A stretch of DNA of 44,978 nucleotides from an uncultured Lachnospiraceae bacterium. Lineage in GTDB: Bacteria; Bacillota; Clostridia; Lachnospirales; Lachnospiraceae. The notes beneath the pieces were generated by a model, which worked only from the letters and a program-made list of their open reading frames with translations, did not search any database and was not told where the DNA came from. Of the stretch, positions 8,585 to 16,473 are shown piece after piece. Position numbers and translations under genes: made by a program. The stretch's first letter is position 1; every line of letters starts with the position of its first letter. The stretch covers positions 1-44,978 of the forward strand of contig CACZFF010000020.1 of assembly GCA_902780385.1 (NCBI GenBank), given 5' to 3'.

Positions 8585-9118
8585 ATGAGTATTATATCGA
8601 GTTTGGCGGAGGGCTTCATCGGTCTGTTCCAGGCTGGCGGAAACACCTTTGCAGGCTGGGTCACCGGTATCATTCCGCTGGTCGTCTGCCTGATGACGGC
8701 GGTCAATTCCGTGATCAAACTGGTCGGCACGGAGAGGGTAGAAGCCTTTGCAAAGAAGATCACCAGATTTACAGTACTGCGTTATACGCTGCTGCCCCTG
8801 ATCGCGGTTTTCTTTCTCGGCAATCCCATGTGCTATTCTTTCGGAAAATTTGTCGATGAAAAATACAAACCCGCCTACTACGACGCGGCAGTCAGCCTGG
8901 TGCACCCGATCACAGGACTTTTCCCGCACGCAAATCCCGGCGAGCTCTTCGTCTGGATGGGTATTGCCCAGGGACTTCAGGAGAGAGGCCTCTCCACTGC
9001 AGGGCTTGCGATTCGTTATTTCATCGTCGGCCTGATCGTTATTCTGATCCGCGGTATCCTGACCGAGCGCATCTATTTCGCACTGACCGGCAGGAACAAA
9101 AAGGCTGAGAACGCATAA
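8585..9118 (+). CDS. srlA: PTS glucitol/sorbitol-type EIIC component
   Basis: A 177-residue integral membrane protein matching GutA/SrlA, the first part of the split EIIC of the glucitol-family PTS. Family blocks are FIGLFQAGGNTFAGWVTGI at about residues 14-32, LLPLIAVFFLGNPMCYSFGKF and HPITGLFPHANPGELFVWMGIA. Its length is close to E. coli SrlA. AAGGAGGAG lies just before the ATG. It forms the translocation channel with the next gene. The family takes up sorbitol but also D-arabitol, xylitol and other polyols, so the substrate cannot be named from this subunit. Confidence 0.93.
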   Translation: MSIISSLAEGFIGLFQAGGNTFAGWVTGIIPLVVCLMTAVNSVIKLVGTERVEAFAKKITRFTVLRYTLLPLIAVFFLGNPMCYSFGKFVDEKYKPAYYDAAVSLVHPITGLFPHANPGELFVWMGIAQGLQERGLSTAGLAIRYFIVGLIVILIRGILTERIYFALTGRNKKAENA

Positions 9119-9136
9119 GGGAAGGGAGACATCGAG

Positions 9137-10147
9137 ATGTATAATACGATTCAGATTAAAGCCGGTGAAGGCGGCTGGGGCGGCCCCCTTACGATCACAC
9201 CTACAGAGAAATGCCACACCGTCCTTTGCGTGACCGGAGGCGGTATCCACCCTGTAGCCCAGAAGATCGCTGATCTCACAGGCGGCGTAGCTGTTGACGG
9301 ATGGAAGACCACCCTTCCTGACGACGAAGTCATGATCGCGGTCGTTGACTGCGGCGGCACTGCCCGCTGCGGAGTTTATCCCAAAAAGAAGATCTTTACT
9401 GTCAACCTGATGCCCGTCGGCCAGTCCGGCCCTCTGGCAATGTTCATCAAACCTGAAATCTATGTCTCCGCAGTGCGTGAGAAAGACATTACTGTTGTCG
9501 GTGAGGAAGCCGCTGCAGCCGCTGCCGCACCTGCACAGGCGCAGCAGGCTCCCGCAAATGACGGATTCAAGACCAAGGAACAGGCCAAGGAAGAGATCCG
9601 CCAGGCAAATGAGGGCAAGAAACAGAGCATCGTCGTTACCATCGGCAAGGGCGTCGGCGAAGTTGTCAGCAAATTCTTCCAGGCAGGACGTGAGTCCATC
9701 GACATGGTGATTCGCAACATCCTGCCCTTCATGGCCTTTACAAGTACACTGCTCGGTATCATCAGTGCCAGCGGTCTGGGCGACATTATCGCCAACACGA
9801 TCTCCCCGCTGTGCGGCACGCTTCCCGGCATGCTCGTGATCTCACTGATCTGCTCGCTGCCCTTCCTGTCTCCGATCCTCGGCCCGGGCGCGGTTATCGC
9901 GCAGGTCGTCGGAACACTCCTGGGCGCTCAGTTTGCCGCCGGAGCCATTCCTGCACAGTACGCGCTTCCCGCTCTGTTCGCCATTGACGGACAGGTCGGC
10001 GCAGACTTTGTCCCCGTCGGACTCAGCCTCGGTGAGGCGGAGCCGGAGACAATCGAACTCGGTGTCCCCGCAGTCCTGTTCTCCAGGATCGTGACAGGTC
10101 CCGTCGCCGTGATCATCGCCTTCGTATTCAGTATCGGACTGTTCTGA
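9137..10147 (+). CDS. srlE: PTS glucitol/sorbitol-type EIIBC component
   Basis: A 336-residue EIIBC protein. The EIIB domain (about residues 1-125) starts with GEGGWGGPL and carries the phospho-cysteine region VVDCGGTARCGVYPKK (about residues 75-90). An Ala/Gln-rich linker (about residues 118-140) leads to the C2 membrane half (residues 190-336; SLPFLSPILGPGAVIAQVVG and GADFVPVGLSLGEAEPETIE are typical). It accepts phosphate from EIIA and passes it to the incoming polyol. It is 18 bp downstream of EIIC and close in length to E. coli SrlE. Confidence 0.93.
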   Translation: MYNTIQIKAGEGGWGGPLTITPTEKCHTVLCVTGGGIHPVAQKIADLTGGVAVDGWKTTLPDDEVMIAVVDCGGTARCGVYPKKKIFTVNLMPVGQSGPLAMFIKPEIYVSAVREKDITVVGEEAAAAAAAPAQAQQAPANDGFKTKEQAKEEIRQANEGKKQSIVVTIGKGVGEVVSKFFQAGRESIDMVIRNILPFMAFTSTLLGIISASGLGDIIANTISPLCGTLPGMLVISLICSLPFLSPILGPGAVIAQVVGTLLGAQFAAGAIPAQYALPALFAIDGQVGADFVPVGLSLGEAEPETIELGVPAVLFSRIVTGPVAVIIAFVFSIGLF

Positions 10148-10152
10148 TCGTG

Positions 10153-10275
10153 AAACAGGACGAAAGCAAAACAGGACGAAAGCAGTAAAGCTGAACAGGA
10201 CGAAAGCGAAGCAGGACGAAAGCAGCAAAGCTGAACAGAACGAAAGAAGTAAAGTGGAGAAGGACGAAAGCTGTT
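10153..10275 (+). repeat. Tandem acaggacgaaagc repeat between PTS genes
   Basis: Six to seven imperfect copies of (g)aacaggacgaaagc separated by 4-10 variable bases (for example near 10154, 10172, 10193, 10210, 10233, 10260). The last is followed by aacaggaaaggag, the EIIA ribosome site, which resembles the unit. Copies and spacing are too irregular and short for a CRISPR array, and no cas gene is near. Confidence 0.75.
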
Positions 10276-10297
10276 AAACAGGAAAGGAGTGGACAGT

Positions 10298-10669
10298 ATG
10301 AAATACAAGTCAGTTATTACCGGGATCGGACCGGAAGCTCTTGAGTTTTTAAGCCCTGAACTGGATCTTAATTTTGTGATCATCTTCAATGAGGATGCGC
10401 CGCCGGAACTGGCAGAGCTCGCAATTCTGCATACAAACGCAGCACTGGAAGGAATGCCTGCTGTGGGCGACACCTTCAAACTCGGCAAAAAAACTTATAA
10501 AATCACTGCGGTGGGCAGCGAAGCTCCGCATACCCTTGCGACGCTCGGACACTGCACCCTGGCATTCAGCCCGGATGAAACAGCTTATCGGCCCGGCTGC
10601 ATCATGCTGGACGGCGAACCCATCACCCGCGACGATCTTGCCGCAGGCGAGACAATTGAGATCTATTGA
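10298..10669 (+). CDS. srlB: PTS glucitol/sorbitol-type EIIA component
   Basis: A 123-residue cytoplasmic EIIA protein resembling GutB/SrlB. The likely phosphorylated histidine is His45 in AILHTNAAL, aligning with the IHCHG region of E. coli SrlB. The TFKLGKKTYKITAVGSEA and LGHCTLAF blocks also match. ATG 10298 follows AAAGGAG by eight bases; an in-frame GTG at 10289 overlaps that site and is rejected. It takes phosphate from HPr and gives it to EIIB. Confidence 0.92.
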   Translation: MKYKSVITGIGPEALEFLSPELDLNFVIIFNEDAPPELAELAILHTNAALEGMPAVGDTFKLGKKTYKITAVGSEAPHTLATLGHCTLAFSPDETAYRPGCIMLDGEPITRDDLAAGETIEIY

Positions 10670-10725
10670 TTCAAGATCTTCTGAAAAAAGCGAGTCTTGA
10701 CCATTCTTGGATCATATTGTAATGC

Positions 10726-10765
10726 TGATTCCTTATTTCTCCCCCCGCTGAGAGATAAGGAATCA
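10726..10765 (+). promoter_or_regulatory. Hairpin between EIIA and GutM genes
   Basis: TGATTCCTTATTTCT (10726-10740) pairs with AGAGATAAGGAATCA (10751-10765) with one non-canonical position and an 10-base C-rich loop. No U-tract follows, so partial attenuation or RNA processing between EIIA and GutM is more likely than full termination. Confidence 0.55.
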
Positions 10766-10841
10766 GACTACTACCGCTGATTCCCGCGGAAAGAAGCGCA
10801 GGCAGGAAATACAAGAAAGAAAGGCAAAGGAGGATTTCAGT

Positions 10842-11318
10842 ATGAGCGGAATATTTGCCGAAGGGAGGCTTTCCGGTTTATCTATTGCAATCCTTGTGCT
10901 GTTTTGTCTGATAGCCATACAGTCCGTTGGCGGATATCTGCAGATCAAAGATTACCAGAAGGCCATCCGCCGCATGCGTAAACTCGGCAATGTCGGCGTC
11001 GGTCAGCGCAGAGGAAGATTTCTGAACGGACATGTCGTGATCATAGCCTGCGACCAGGCAGGAGTGATCACAGGCGCGGAGATTATGGACGGGATCGGCG
11101 TATGGGCACGGTTCCATAAGACAGATTCTTTCCTGGACCAGCCGCTTGTCGGCAGCACGGTATCCTCCTTCATCGAAAAGACAGAAGACCTCACCAAAGC
11201 ACAATTCAACCGCTGGCGCGGATATGTGCGGGCCCTGGAGGCACTGGACGCAAGGCTTTCGGGAAAGGAACTGACGCGGGAGCAGGAGCGGTATATGGAA
11301 AAAAAACGGAAGGGATGA
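10842..11318 (+). CDS. gutM: GutM-family glucitol operon activator
   Basis: A 158-residue protein of the glucitol operon activator (GutM) family. An N-terminal hydrophobic segment (about residues 10-32) is followed by KAIRRMRKLGNVGVGQRRGR and HVVIIACDQAGVITGAEIMD, the family's conserved core. GutM proteins accompany glucitol-type PTS genes and modulate operon expression; the mechanism is poorly known, and the membrane segment argues against simple DNA binding. It has AAAGGAGG before the ATG. It ends the aldolase-PTS transcription unit, with a strong terminator 115 bp downstream. Confidence 0.88.
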   Translation: MSGIFAEGRLSGLSIAILVLFCLIAIQSVGGYLQIKDYQKAIRRMRKLGNVGVGQRRGRFLNGHVVIIACDQAGVITGAEIMDGIGVWARFHKTDSFLDQPLVGSTVSSFIEKTEDLTKAQFNRWRGYVRALEALDARLSGKELTREQERYMEKKRKG

Positions 11319-11432
11319 ATTACGATCCCTTGGCCTGATGCTTCAGCATACAATTTGCTGATTGACGGACAGAGATCAAACAGAGTCTGATCGATTGCAT
11401 ACATCGATATACTCCTGAAAACAGGAGCTCCC

Positions 11433-11484
11433 AGGGCAGAGACATCGACAGCGCACGACGCTGCTGATGCCTCTGCCCTTTTTT
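11433..11484 (+). terminator. Rho-independent terminator of the aldolase-PTS operon
   Basis: AGGGCAGAGACATC (11433-11446) pairs with GATGCCTCTGCCCT (11466-11479) with one mismatch, extended by CAGCG/CGCTG, and is followed by a TTTTTT run. Confidence 0.85.
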
Positions 11485-11616
11485 GCTTTTCCCTTGTAAA
11501 CAGGAGGCTGGAGCTTCTGCGCTTTTTTGGAAAACATGGATACAGGCTTGAGTTATATGTATAATCTATAGAAAATTAAACAAAAACTATCATTATTGTT
11601 AAAGTAATATCTATGG

Positions 11617-11645
11617 TTGATTTTAGATTTTTGTACATGTATAAT
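11617..11645 (+). promoter_or_regulatory. Sigma-A promoter of the SDR gene
   Basis: TTGATT (11617-11622), 17-bp spacer, TATAAT (11640-11645). It lies in the AT-rich gene-free stretch 11485-11840 and gives a leader of about 190 nt. A second TATAAT at 11560-11565 has no good -35. Confidence 0.7.
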
Positions 11646-11840
11646 TGATTTCATAGATATATCAGATAAAAATCCTGCCATTCATAATTTTTAAACATGG
11701 AAATCTTTTGTTGCAGCTATTATTTCGGGGGATAGGTAAATGGCTGCAGATGGCTGCAGGGAATCGGGCATATTTTCAGGCCGCGCCCCGTCAAAGGCAG
11801 GACCGCAGCATGTTTTACGCAGATGCTTAAGGAGGTAAAA

Positions 11841-12614
11841 ATGAAACAGTATTTTGATCTTAAAGGAAGAGTCGCGATTGTCACCGGATGCTCCGGCGGA
11901 CTTGGTGTGCAGATGGCGAAAGCGCTGGCAAATCAGGGAGCGATCATTGTTCCGATTGCCCGCAGGCAGCAGAAAATTGAAGAAGTCGCCGCCGAAATCC
12001 ATGAGGAGTTCGGTGTTGAGACGTTCCCTGTCCGCTGCGACATCACAGACACACAGATGGTCGAAGAAATGATCGACAAGGTCCTGGAAAAATACGGAAG
12101 GATCGATATCCTGATCAACAACGCAGGCACAGGCGCAGTTGCTCCCGCAGAGGATATCACCGACGATCAGTTCTCCGGCGAAATGAATGTCGACCTGTTC
12201 GGAACCTTCAAAGTGGCACGTGCCGCAGCCAAGAAGGCCATGATCCCTGCCGGATATGGCAGAATCATCAACATCGCTTCCATGTACGGCCTTGTCGGCA
12301 GCAAAGTCGCCGGCTCTGCACCCTACCATGCAGCCAAGGGCGGCGTTGTCAATCTGACCCGTGCACTTGCGGCAGAGTGGGGAAAATACGGCATCACCGT
12401 CAACGCGATCTGCCCCGGCTACTTCTATACCCCTCTTACAAAAGAGACACTCGACTCTGACTTCTTCCAGCAGAACGCAAAGACCATGATCCCTGAGGAA
12501 CGCTACGGCAATGAGGGAGAACTGGATACCGCGGCAATTTTCCTCGCTTCTCCGGCTTCCGGCTATGTCACAGGCGTCAACCTCCCCGTGGATGGAGGCT
12601 ATACCTGCATGTAA
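11841..12614 (+). CDS. Short-chain dehydrogenase/reductase (polyol or gluconate-type)
   Basis: A 257-residue classical SDR. The cofactor loop VTGCSGGLG is near residues 15-23, NNAG near residue 90, and the catalytic Ser-Tyr-Lys set is seen as IASMYG and YHAAKGG (about residues 146-170). The C-terminal ASGYVTGVNLPVDGGYTC is typical of gluconate 5-dehydrogenase and polyol dehydrogenases. AAGGAGG lies five bases before ATG 11841. It has its own promoter and terminator but follows the PTS operon, so it likely oxidises a polyol or polyol phosphate from the same substrate. Substrate and NAD/NADP preference are not determined. Confidence 0.9.
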   Translation: MKQYFDLKGRVAIVTGCSGGLGVQMAKALANQGAIIVPIARRQQKIEEVAAEIHEEFGVETFPVRCDITDTQMVEEMIDKVLEKYGRIDILINNAGTGAVAPAEDITDDQFSGEMNVDLFGTFKVARAAAKKAMIPAGYGRIINIASMYGLVGSKVAGSAPYHAAKGGVVNLTRALAAEWGKYGITVNAICPGYFYTPLTKETLDSDFFQQNAKTMIPEERYGNEGELDTAAIFLASPASGYVTGVNLPVDGGYTCM

Positions 12615-12678
12615 AGAAATACCCGGCCTGAGAAGAGATAAACAGGGTGAGAAAATATTCAGAACTTTTTGCAGACAG

Positions 12679-12727
12679 ATCAGAAAAACCAGCGGCTGGA
12701 ATTGCTCCGGCTGCTGGTTTTTCTGAT
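12679..12727. terminator. Terminator after the SDR gene
   Basis: A 15-bp perfect stem, ATCAGAAAAACCAGC (12679-12693) with its complement at 12713-12727, ending in a T-run on both strands. Confidence 0.85.
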
Positions 12728-12777
12728 GTATAATTGTGCTTCCGTGCAGGAACTCTGAAGATATTGTATACTAATGG

Positions 12778-12880
12778 ATGAGTCACGAGGGACGGTTCTG
12801 CCTGACTCATTTTGTGAGGGGACGGTTCCGGGACACAGGGACATCTTTGTCTGTCCCATCCCTTGAAGAGGGGGCGAAAG
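12778..12880. repeat. Two palindromes with GACGGTTC in or beside the loop
   Basis: ATGAGTCA (12778-12785) pairs with TGACTCAT (12803-12810) around a loop containing GAGGGACGGTTCT. It is directly followed by a second block, gaggggacggttccgggacacaggg, ending in a TGTCTGTCCC arm. The same loop core occurs at 13590, 32745 and 38672. It fills most of the gene-free gap 12728-12965. Confidence 0.75.
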
Positions 12881-12965
12881 GCTGTTTCGAGACGTGATTG
12901 GCTCATTCTGTGCTGATAGTCAGACAGCTGTCAAATAATAACAACCAGTAAAAACGGGAGAAAAA

Positions 12966-13586
12966 ATGGATAATAAAAAAATCGACACGGTAGTGTTTGA
13001 CATCGGCGGTGTCCTGGTGGAACTGGGGCGTTTCCGCTTTCTGGAAAAGAAGGGCTTTACGGGAGAGAAGGCGAACCGGGTGATGTACGCTACCATGCGC
13101 TCAAAGGACTGGGTGCAGATGGATCTGAATAATATTCCTGTGGAGGAAATCCTTGAGCGCTTTATCAGAAATGACCCGGAAATGGAAGAGGAGATCCGGC
13201 ACATGTTCGGTGATCTGCACGGCATTGTGGAGCCCCGCGAATCCAGCCTGCCCTGGCTCCAGCGCGTCAAAGAGAGCGGCAGGAGGATTCTGTATCTCTC
13301 CAATTATTCCCACAAGATCATGAGGGAGTGCGCGGACGCCTTATATTTTCTTCCCGAAATGGAGGGCGGACTTTTTTCCTGTGATGTCCACATGGTCAAG
13401 CCGGATCCCGACTTCTTCCGGCTTTTGATCGAGAAGTATCAGCTGGACCCTGCGCGATGTGTGTTTATTGACGATATCGAGACAAACCTGGAGGGGGCCC
13501 GGGCAGTGGGCATGCACACGATCCTTTTTGAGAATCCTGAGCAGGCGGAGGCTGAACTGGACAGGATGCTGGGCATCGAAGGCTGA
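12966..13586 (+). CDS. HAD-superfamily hydrolase (phosphatase)
   Basis: A 206-residue HAD phosphatase of the YihX-like group. Motif I is VVFDIGGVLVELG (about residues 9-21; nucleophile Asp12). Motif II is YLSNYS near residue 112, motif III the Lys of MVKPDPDFF near residue 144, and motif IV VFIDDIETN near residues 165-173. The cap is small and alpha-helical. GGGAG precedes the ATG. It may dephosphorylate a sugar phosphate from the adjoining polyol pathway, but these enzymes are broad-specificity and proximity is the only evidence. Confidence 0.88.
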   Translation: MDNKKIDTVVFDIGGVLVELGRFRFLEKKGFTGEKANRVMYATMRSKDWVQMDLNNIPVEEILERFIRNDPEMEEEIRHMFGDLHGIVEPRESSLPWLQRVKESGRRILYLSNYSHKIMRECADALYFLPEMEGGLFSCDVHMVKPDPDFFRLLIEKYQLDPARCVFIDDIETNLEGARAVGMHTILFENPEQAEAELDRMLGIEG

Positions 13587-13589
13587 AAA

Positions 13590-13621
13590 GGAGGAGACAT
13601 GGACGGTTCTCTGTCTCCTCC
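13590..13621. repeat. GACGGTTC-loop palindrome, copy 2
   Basis: Perfect 10-bp arms GGAGGAGACA (13590-13599) and TGTCTCCTCC (13612-13621) around loop TGGACGGTTCTC. It starts three bases after the HAD stop codon. Confidence 0.8.
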
Positions 13622-13634
13622 CTGTCTTCTTAAG

Positions 13635-13685
13635 AAAGGCTCTTTCGCGTTCCTCTTATGCAGAGAAACAGGAAAGAGCCTTTTT
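13635..13685 (+). terminator. Terminator after the HAD gene
   Basis: AAGGCTCTTTC (13636-13646) pairs with GAAAGAGCCTT (13672-13682), followed by a T-run. The stretch to 13852 holds no supported gene. Confidence 0.8.
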
Positions 13686-13852
13686 ATATATTCATATATG
13701 TTTGCGGCTGTGAGACTATGGCCAAAAGCTTGTCACTTCGGCAGAGTGATCTTGCCGGTCAGGGCAGTCCAGGCGGCAGTCTTGGGGGAAGTCAGATAAA
13801 TCTGAACCTTGGAGGTTCCCATGCGGCCCGGGAGAACTTTCGTCTTCAATCA

Positions 13853-15424
13853 TCAGTCCAGAAAGCGCACGCGCTCGAGGAATTCCCGGCTCCGGGTCTT
13901 TTCGCGGATGGTGTGAATGCCCGAGGAAATGACCCAGACGGCGATTCCCCTGCGGGCACAGAGGACCAGCAGATCGATGATCATTTCGTGGTAGATGGAT
14001 TCCTGCCCCAGGAATGGAAAAAGGCAGATGAGCACTTTCGGGTTCATGAGGTACCACTTGAAATAGGAGAGGCGGAGCCTTTCCGGCATGGACCAGGTGC
14101 TGATCGGTTTCAGCAGGGCATCTTTGTCAAACCATTCCGAGGATTCGTCGAGGATGCTGTCCATCAGGTGTTTGTGCAGAAAGTGCTTGCCGGCCTTGGG
14201 GATCAGGCTGGTGCTGAGGTTTTCGAGGGCGGACAGGTTGTCAAAAAGGACGCCGCCTGTGCGGTCCGGCATGGCAATCTGTACGGCAATCCTGCTGCCG
14301 ACCATCCTGCGCAGGTCCCGGCAGGAAACCGGCAGACCGTCCAGCAGGAAGATCCCGGAGTCCCAGTTTTTATTCCCCAGAAAACAGTCGCGGATGCAGG
14401 CGCCTGTGCGGTAGTTTTCATCCTGTAAAAGACCGATTTCTCCGCTGTCAAGTGAAAAATCGATCGGCGGCAGTCCATTGAAGGTCAGATTTGATAAGGT
14501 CAAAACGGATGTCTTGTCCATGGGGGCAGCAATTCGGAATGATTCCGTTGAAGTGTCTGCATCAGCAAACTGTACATGCCTTCTGTCAAAATAGAGATCA
14601 GACTTGCTGTCAGAATAGAAATTGAACTTGCCGCCGGGATTCTCAGGGTGTGTAAAAAAAGGAGATTGAAGCGCCCACTGTGTGCGGGAAAGCCTGCCGG
14701 GCTTCCATCCCAGAATATCGTATAGTCTGGAGCCGTATTCTTCCGGGTACAGGCGGTAGCTGAGGCGCCGGTTTTTAAAAATATCGATGCGGTCCGCATA
14801 CTGGAACAGAAAAGCTTCATCCAGTTCCATGAGGAAGACGGCAGTTCCGTGCTCCATGAGGAGGCGGATGCAGTCCATAAAGGGCCTGAGATCCTGCTGC
14901 CGAAGGATTTCCGTGATTCTGTCGAGTACGATGACCTGGGCGTGGGAGAGCCATGCCTTGAAGGCCGAAAGGCGGTAATAGTCAGGCATGGTCAGCGTTG
15001 TCAGAGGGGTATCCCAGTCAAAGAGAATGCCCATCTGCTGTCTGACTTCGTCTGCCTCTTTTGTAAAAAGTCTCTCTGCCTCTGCGTGCAGGCGGACCCG
15101 GCGCGCATTTTTGTCGAAAGCGCATACATAGTCGCGGGCGGTGAGCTCCTTTGCCTGAAAACGATTGCGGTCGATCACCATCGTGTTTTCCCGGATCCAG
15201 CGCATGATCTCAGAGTATCCTGTCCGCTCGCCGCACAGGAAAACTCTGCCGGATTCAATGCGGGTCTTCCCGGAAAAAATTTCCCGGAAGGCAGTTCCGG
15301 AAGTCCTGTGGTTGTCTACATAGATTCCGATCCCTTCCCCCTTGGACAGCATGATGTCAAAATGGTATTCCCTGCCCGCATTGACGAATATTCCGTTTTC
15401 GATTCGAATCAGTTCTTCAATCAT
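13853..15424 (-). CDS. ABC-ATPase-like pseudoenzyme next to a two-component system
   Basis: A 523-residue protein with the two-cassette layout of sugar ABC ATPases (RbsA/MglA) but without the catalytic motifs. In the first half the P-loop position reads GIYVDNHRTSGTAF (residues 33-46, no GxxGxGKS/T). The signature reads LTMPDYY (144-150) in place of LSGGQ, and Walker B reads VIVLDRI (164-170), lacking the Glu. In the second half the P-loop reads LLQDENYRTGACI (332-344) and the signature WSMPERLRL near residue 450. Helix and strand spacing, and phrases such as HAQVIVLD and ADRIDIFKNRRL, still follow the fold. ATG 15424 has AAAAGGA seven bases upstream. It is last in the order transporter, response regulator, kinase, this gene. 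A regulatory adaptor role is inference; the frame is intact, so it is not a decayed gene. Confidence 0.7.
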   Translation of the reverse strand: MIEELIRIENGIFVNAGREYHFDIMLSKGEGIGIYVDNHRTSGTAFREIFSGKTRIESGRVFLCGERTGYSEIMRWIRENTMVIDRNRFQAKELTARDYVCAFDKNARRVRLHAEAERLFTKEADEVRQQMGILFDWDTPLTTLTMPDYYRLSAFKAWLSHAQVIVLDRITEILRQQDLRPFMDCIRLLMEHGTAVFLMELDEAFLFQYADRIDIFKNRRLSYRLYPEEYGSRLYDILGWKPGRLSRTQWALQSPFFTHPENPGGKFNFYSDSKSDLYFDRRHVQFADADTSTESFRIAAPMDKTSVLTLSNLTFNGLPPIDFSLDSGEIGLLQDENYRTGACIRDCFLGNKNWDSGIFLLDGLPVSCRDLRRMVGSRIAVQIAMPDRTGGVLFDNLSALENLSTSLIPKAGKHFLHKHLMDSILDESSEWFDKDALLKPISTWSMPERLRLSYFKWYLMNPKVLICLFPFLGQESIYHEMIIDLLVLCARRGIAVWVISSGIHTIREKTRSREFLERVRFLD

Positions 15425-15453
15425 GGGAATCCTTTTTTCACTCTTTCCGACCA

Positions 15454-15598
15454 TGCCGCTCGTAAGAGCGGTATCCTGAAGCGTTTTCGCGTAGGCGAAA
15501 ACGGTGAAGAATCAGCGGAGCTTTGGGCCGTCTCGCGGCACAAAGCTCTGGAGTGAAAAATCTTGTATCGACAAGATTTTTCACTCTTCGTAACGAAG
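15454..15598. repeat. String of five consecutive hairpins
   Basis: Five inverted repeats in 145 bp. TGCCGCTC/GAGCGGTA has loop GTAA (15454-15473). CGTTTTCGC/GCGAAAACG has loop GTAG (15482-15503). GAGCTTTG plus GCCG pair with CGGC and CAAAGCTC (15518-15548). GAGTGAAAAATCTTGT forms a perfect 16-bp stem with loop ATCG (15551-15586). CTTCG/CGAAG closes the set (15586-15598). The 16-bp stem overlaps the histidine kinase stop codon and may also end or process its transcript. Confidence 0.85.
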
Positions 15599-16423
15599 GG
15601 GGAGTGTCAGGCAGCATTCAGTGCCGATGCCGGGGACGCTGTAGACCCGCAGACCGTAGTCGTCGCCGAACATGAGGCGGACACGTGTGTTGACATTGGC
15701 CAGGGCGATGCCTCCCCTCTTTTTGCGCGGCAGGGCGGACATGTTGACTGTCTCCGGAGTTTCTCCGCCGGTCTGCGACAGTCTGCGGTTCAGCGCTTCC
15801 ACATCCTCTTCGGTCATGCCCACACCGTCATCCCGCACCCGCAGAAAGAGGGTCTTTTCACTGTTTTCGATGATGATCCGCACAGTGCCGTCTTCGATTT
15901 TGCCCTCCAGTCCGTGGACGATGGCATTCTCAACCAGGGGCTGGAGAATGAGCTTGGGCATGCGTGCCTCCAGGAGCTCCTCGTTCTCCATCTCGACCTC
16001 CAGGGAGAGCTTGTCCCCGAACCGGCATTTCTGGACGGTAAAATAGTTTTCCACGTTGTCGAGTTCGTCGGAAAAGGTCACGGACTGCTGCACGTTGGAA
16101 ATAGTGTAGCGGTAGAAGGTGGCCAGTGCCTCGGTGGTCTCCGCAATCTCTTCGCAGCCGGCCATCAGGGCATCGGCACGGATGGCTTCCAGGCTGTTGT
16201 AGAGAAAATGGGGGTTGATCTGGTTCTGCAGAGCCAGATATTCTGCCTGCTTCTGCTGGAGCTTCTGCTGCTCCTCACCGTAGAGCTGCTGATTGATATC
16301 CTTCAAAAAAACGTCCAGGGCAGGAGAATCTTTCCAGTTCTCTGAAAGGAGACGCCGCATGTCTCTTTCCCGGCTGTAGCGCCGCAGTGCCCGATAGAGT
16401 TTCCATTGTGAAATCAGCCACAT
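15581..16423 (-). CDS. Soluble LytS/YesM-type sensor histidine kinase without sensor domain
   Basis: A 280-residue kinase with the His_kinase domain (LALQNQINPHFLYNSLEAIR, phospho-acceptor His72) and a HATPase domain (N-box LVENAIVHGLEG, G-box RDDGVGM, later GIALANVNTRVRLMFG). YesM kinases normally have two membrane helices and a large outside domain. Here only about 45 residues precede a coiled-coil-like EEQQKLQQKQAEYLALQNQ, with no membrane segment. ATG 16423 has GGAGAAAA upstream; a longer frame to 16477 lacks a ribosome site. It pairs with the response regulator upstream. With no input domain of its own it probably needs a partner, for which the neighbouring ABC-like protein is the obvious candidate (inference). 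Confidence 0.88.
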   Translation of the reverse strand: MWLISQWKLYRALRRYSRERDMRRLLSENWKDSPALDVFLKDINQQLYGEEQQKLQQKQAEYLALQNQINPHFLYNSLEAIRADALMAGCEEIAETTEALATFYRYTISNVQQSVTFSDELDNVENYFTVQKCRFGDKLSLEVEMENEELLEARMPKLILQPLVENAIVHGLEGKIEDGTVRIIIENSEKTLFLRVRDDGVGMTEEDVEALNRRLSQTGGETPETVNMSALPRKKRGGIALANVNTRVRLMFGDDYGLRVYSVPGIGTECCLTLPLRYEE

Positions 16424-16473
16424 GAGTTTTTCTCCATTCCAAGGTGTTGTTGTTCCATGGCGCTGTACCGCAT

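Noticed and set aside
10153-10275. Possible CRISPR array
   Set aside because: The repeated unit is only about 14 bp, copies are imperfect, the gaps are 4-10 bp and there are no cas genes; it is a spacer tandem repeat.
13733-13822. A 29-codon minus-strand frame (MGTSKVQIYLTSPK...) after the pseudo-ATPase gene
   Set aside because: The translation looks protein-like, but there is no ribosome site and a stop lies a few codons upstream; it could be a gene remnant, not enough to call.
13853-15424. Calling the ABC-like protein a pseudogene
   Set aside because: The frame is intact over 523 codons with a ribosome site, and both halves keep fold-specific patterns, so loss of motifs looks selected and not decay.
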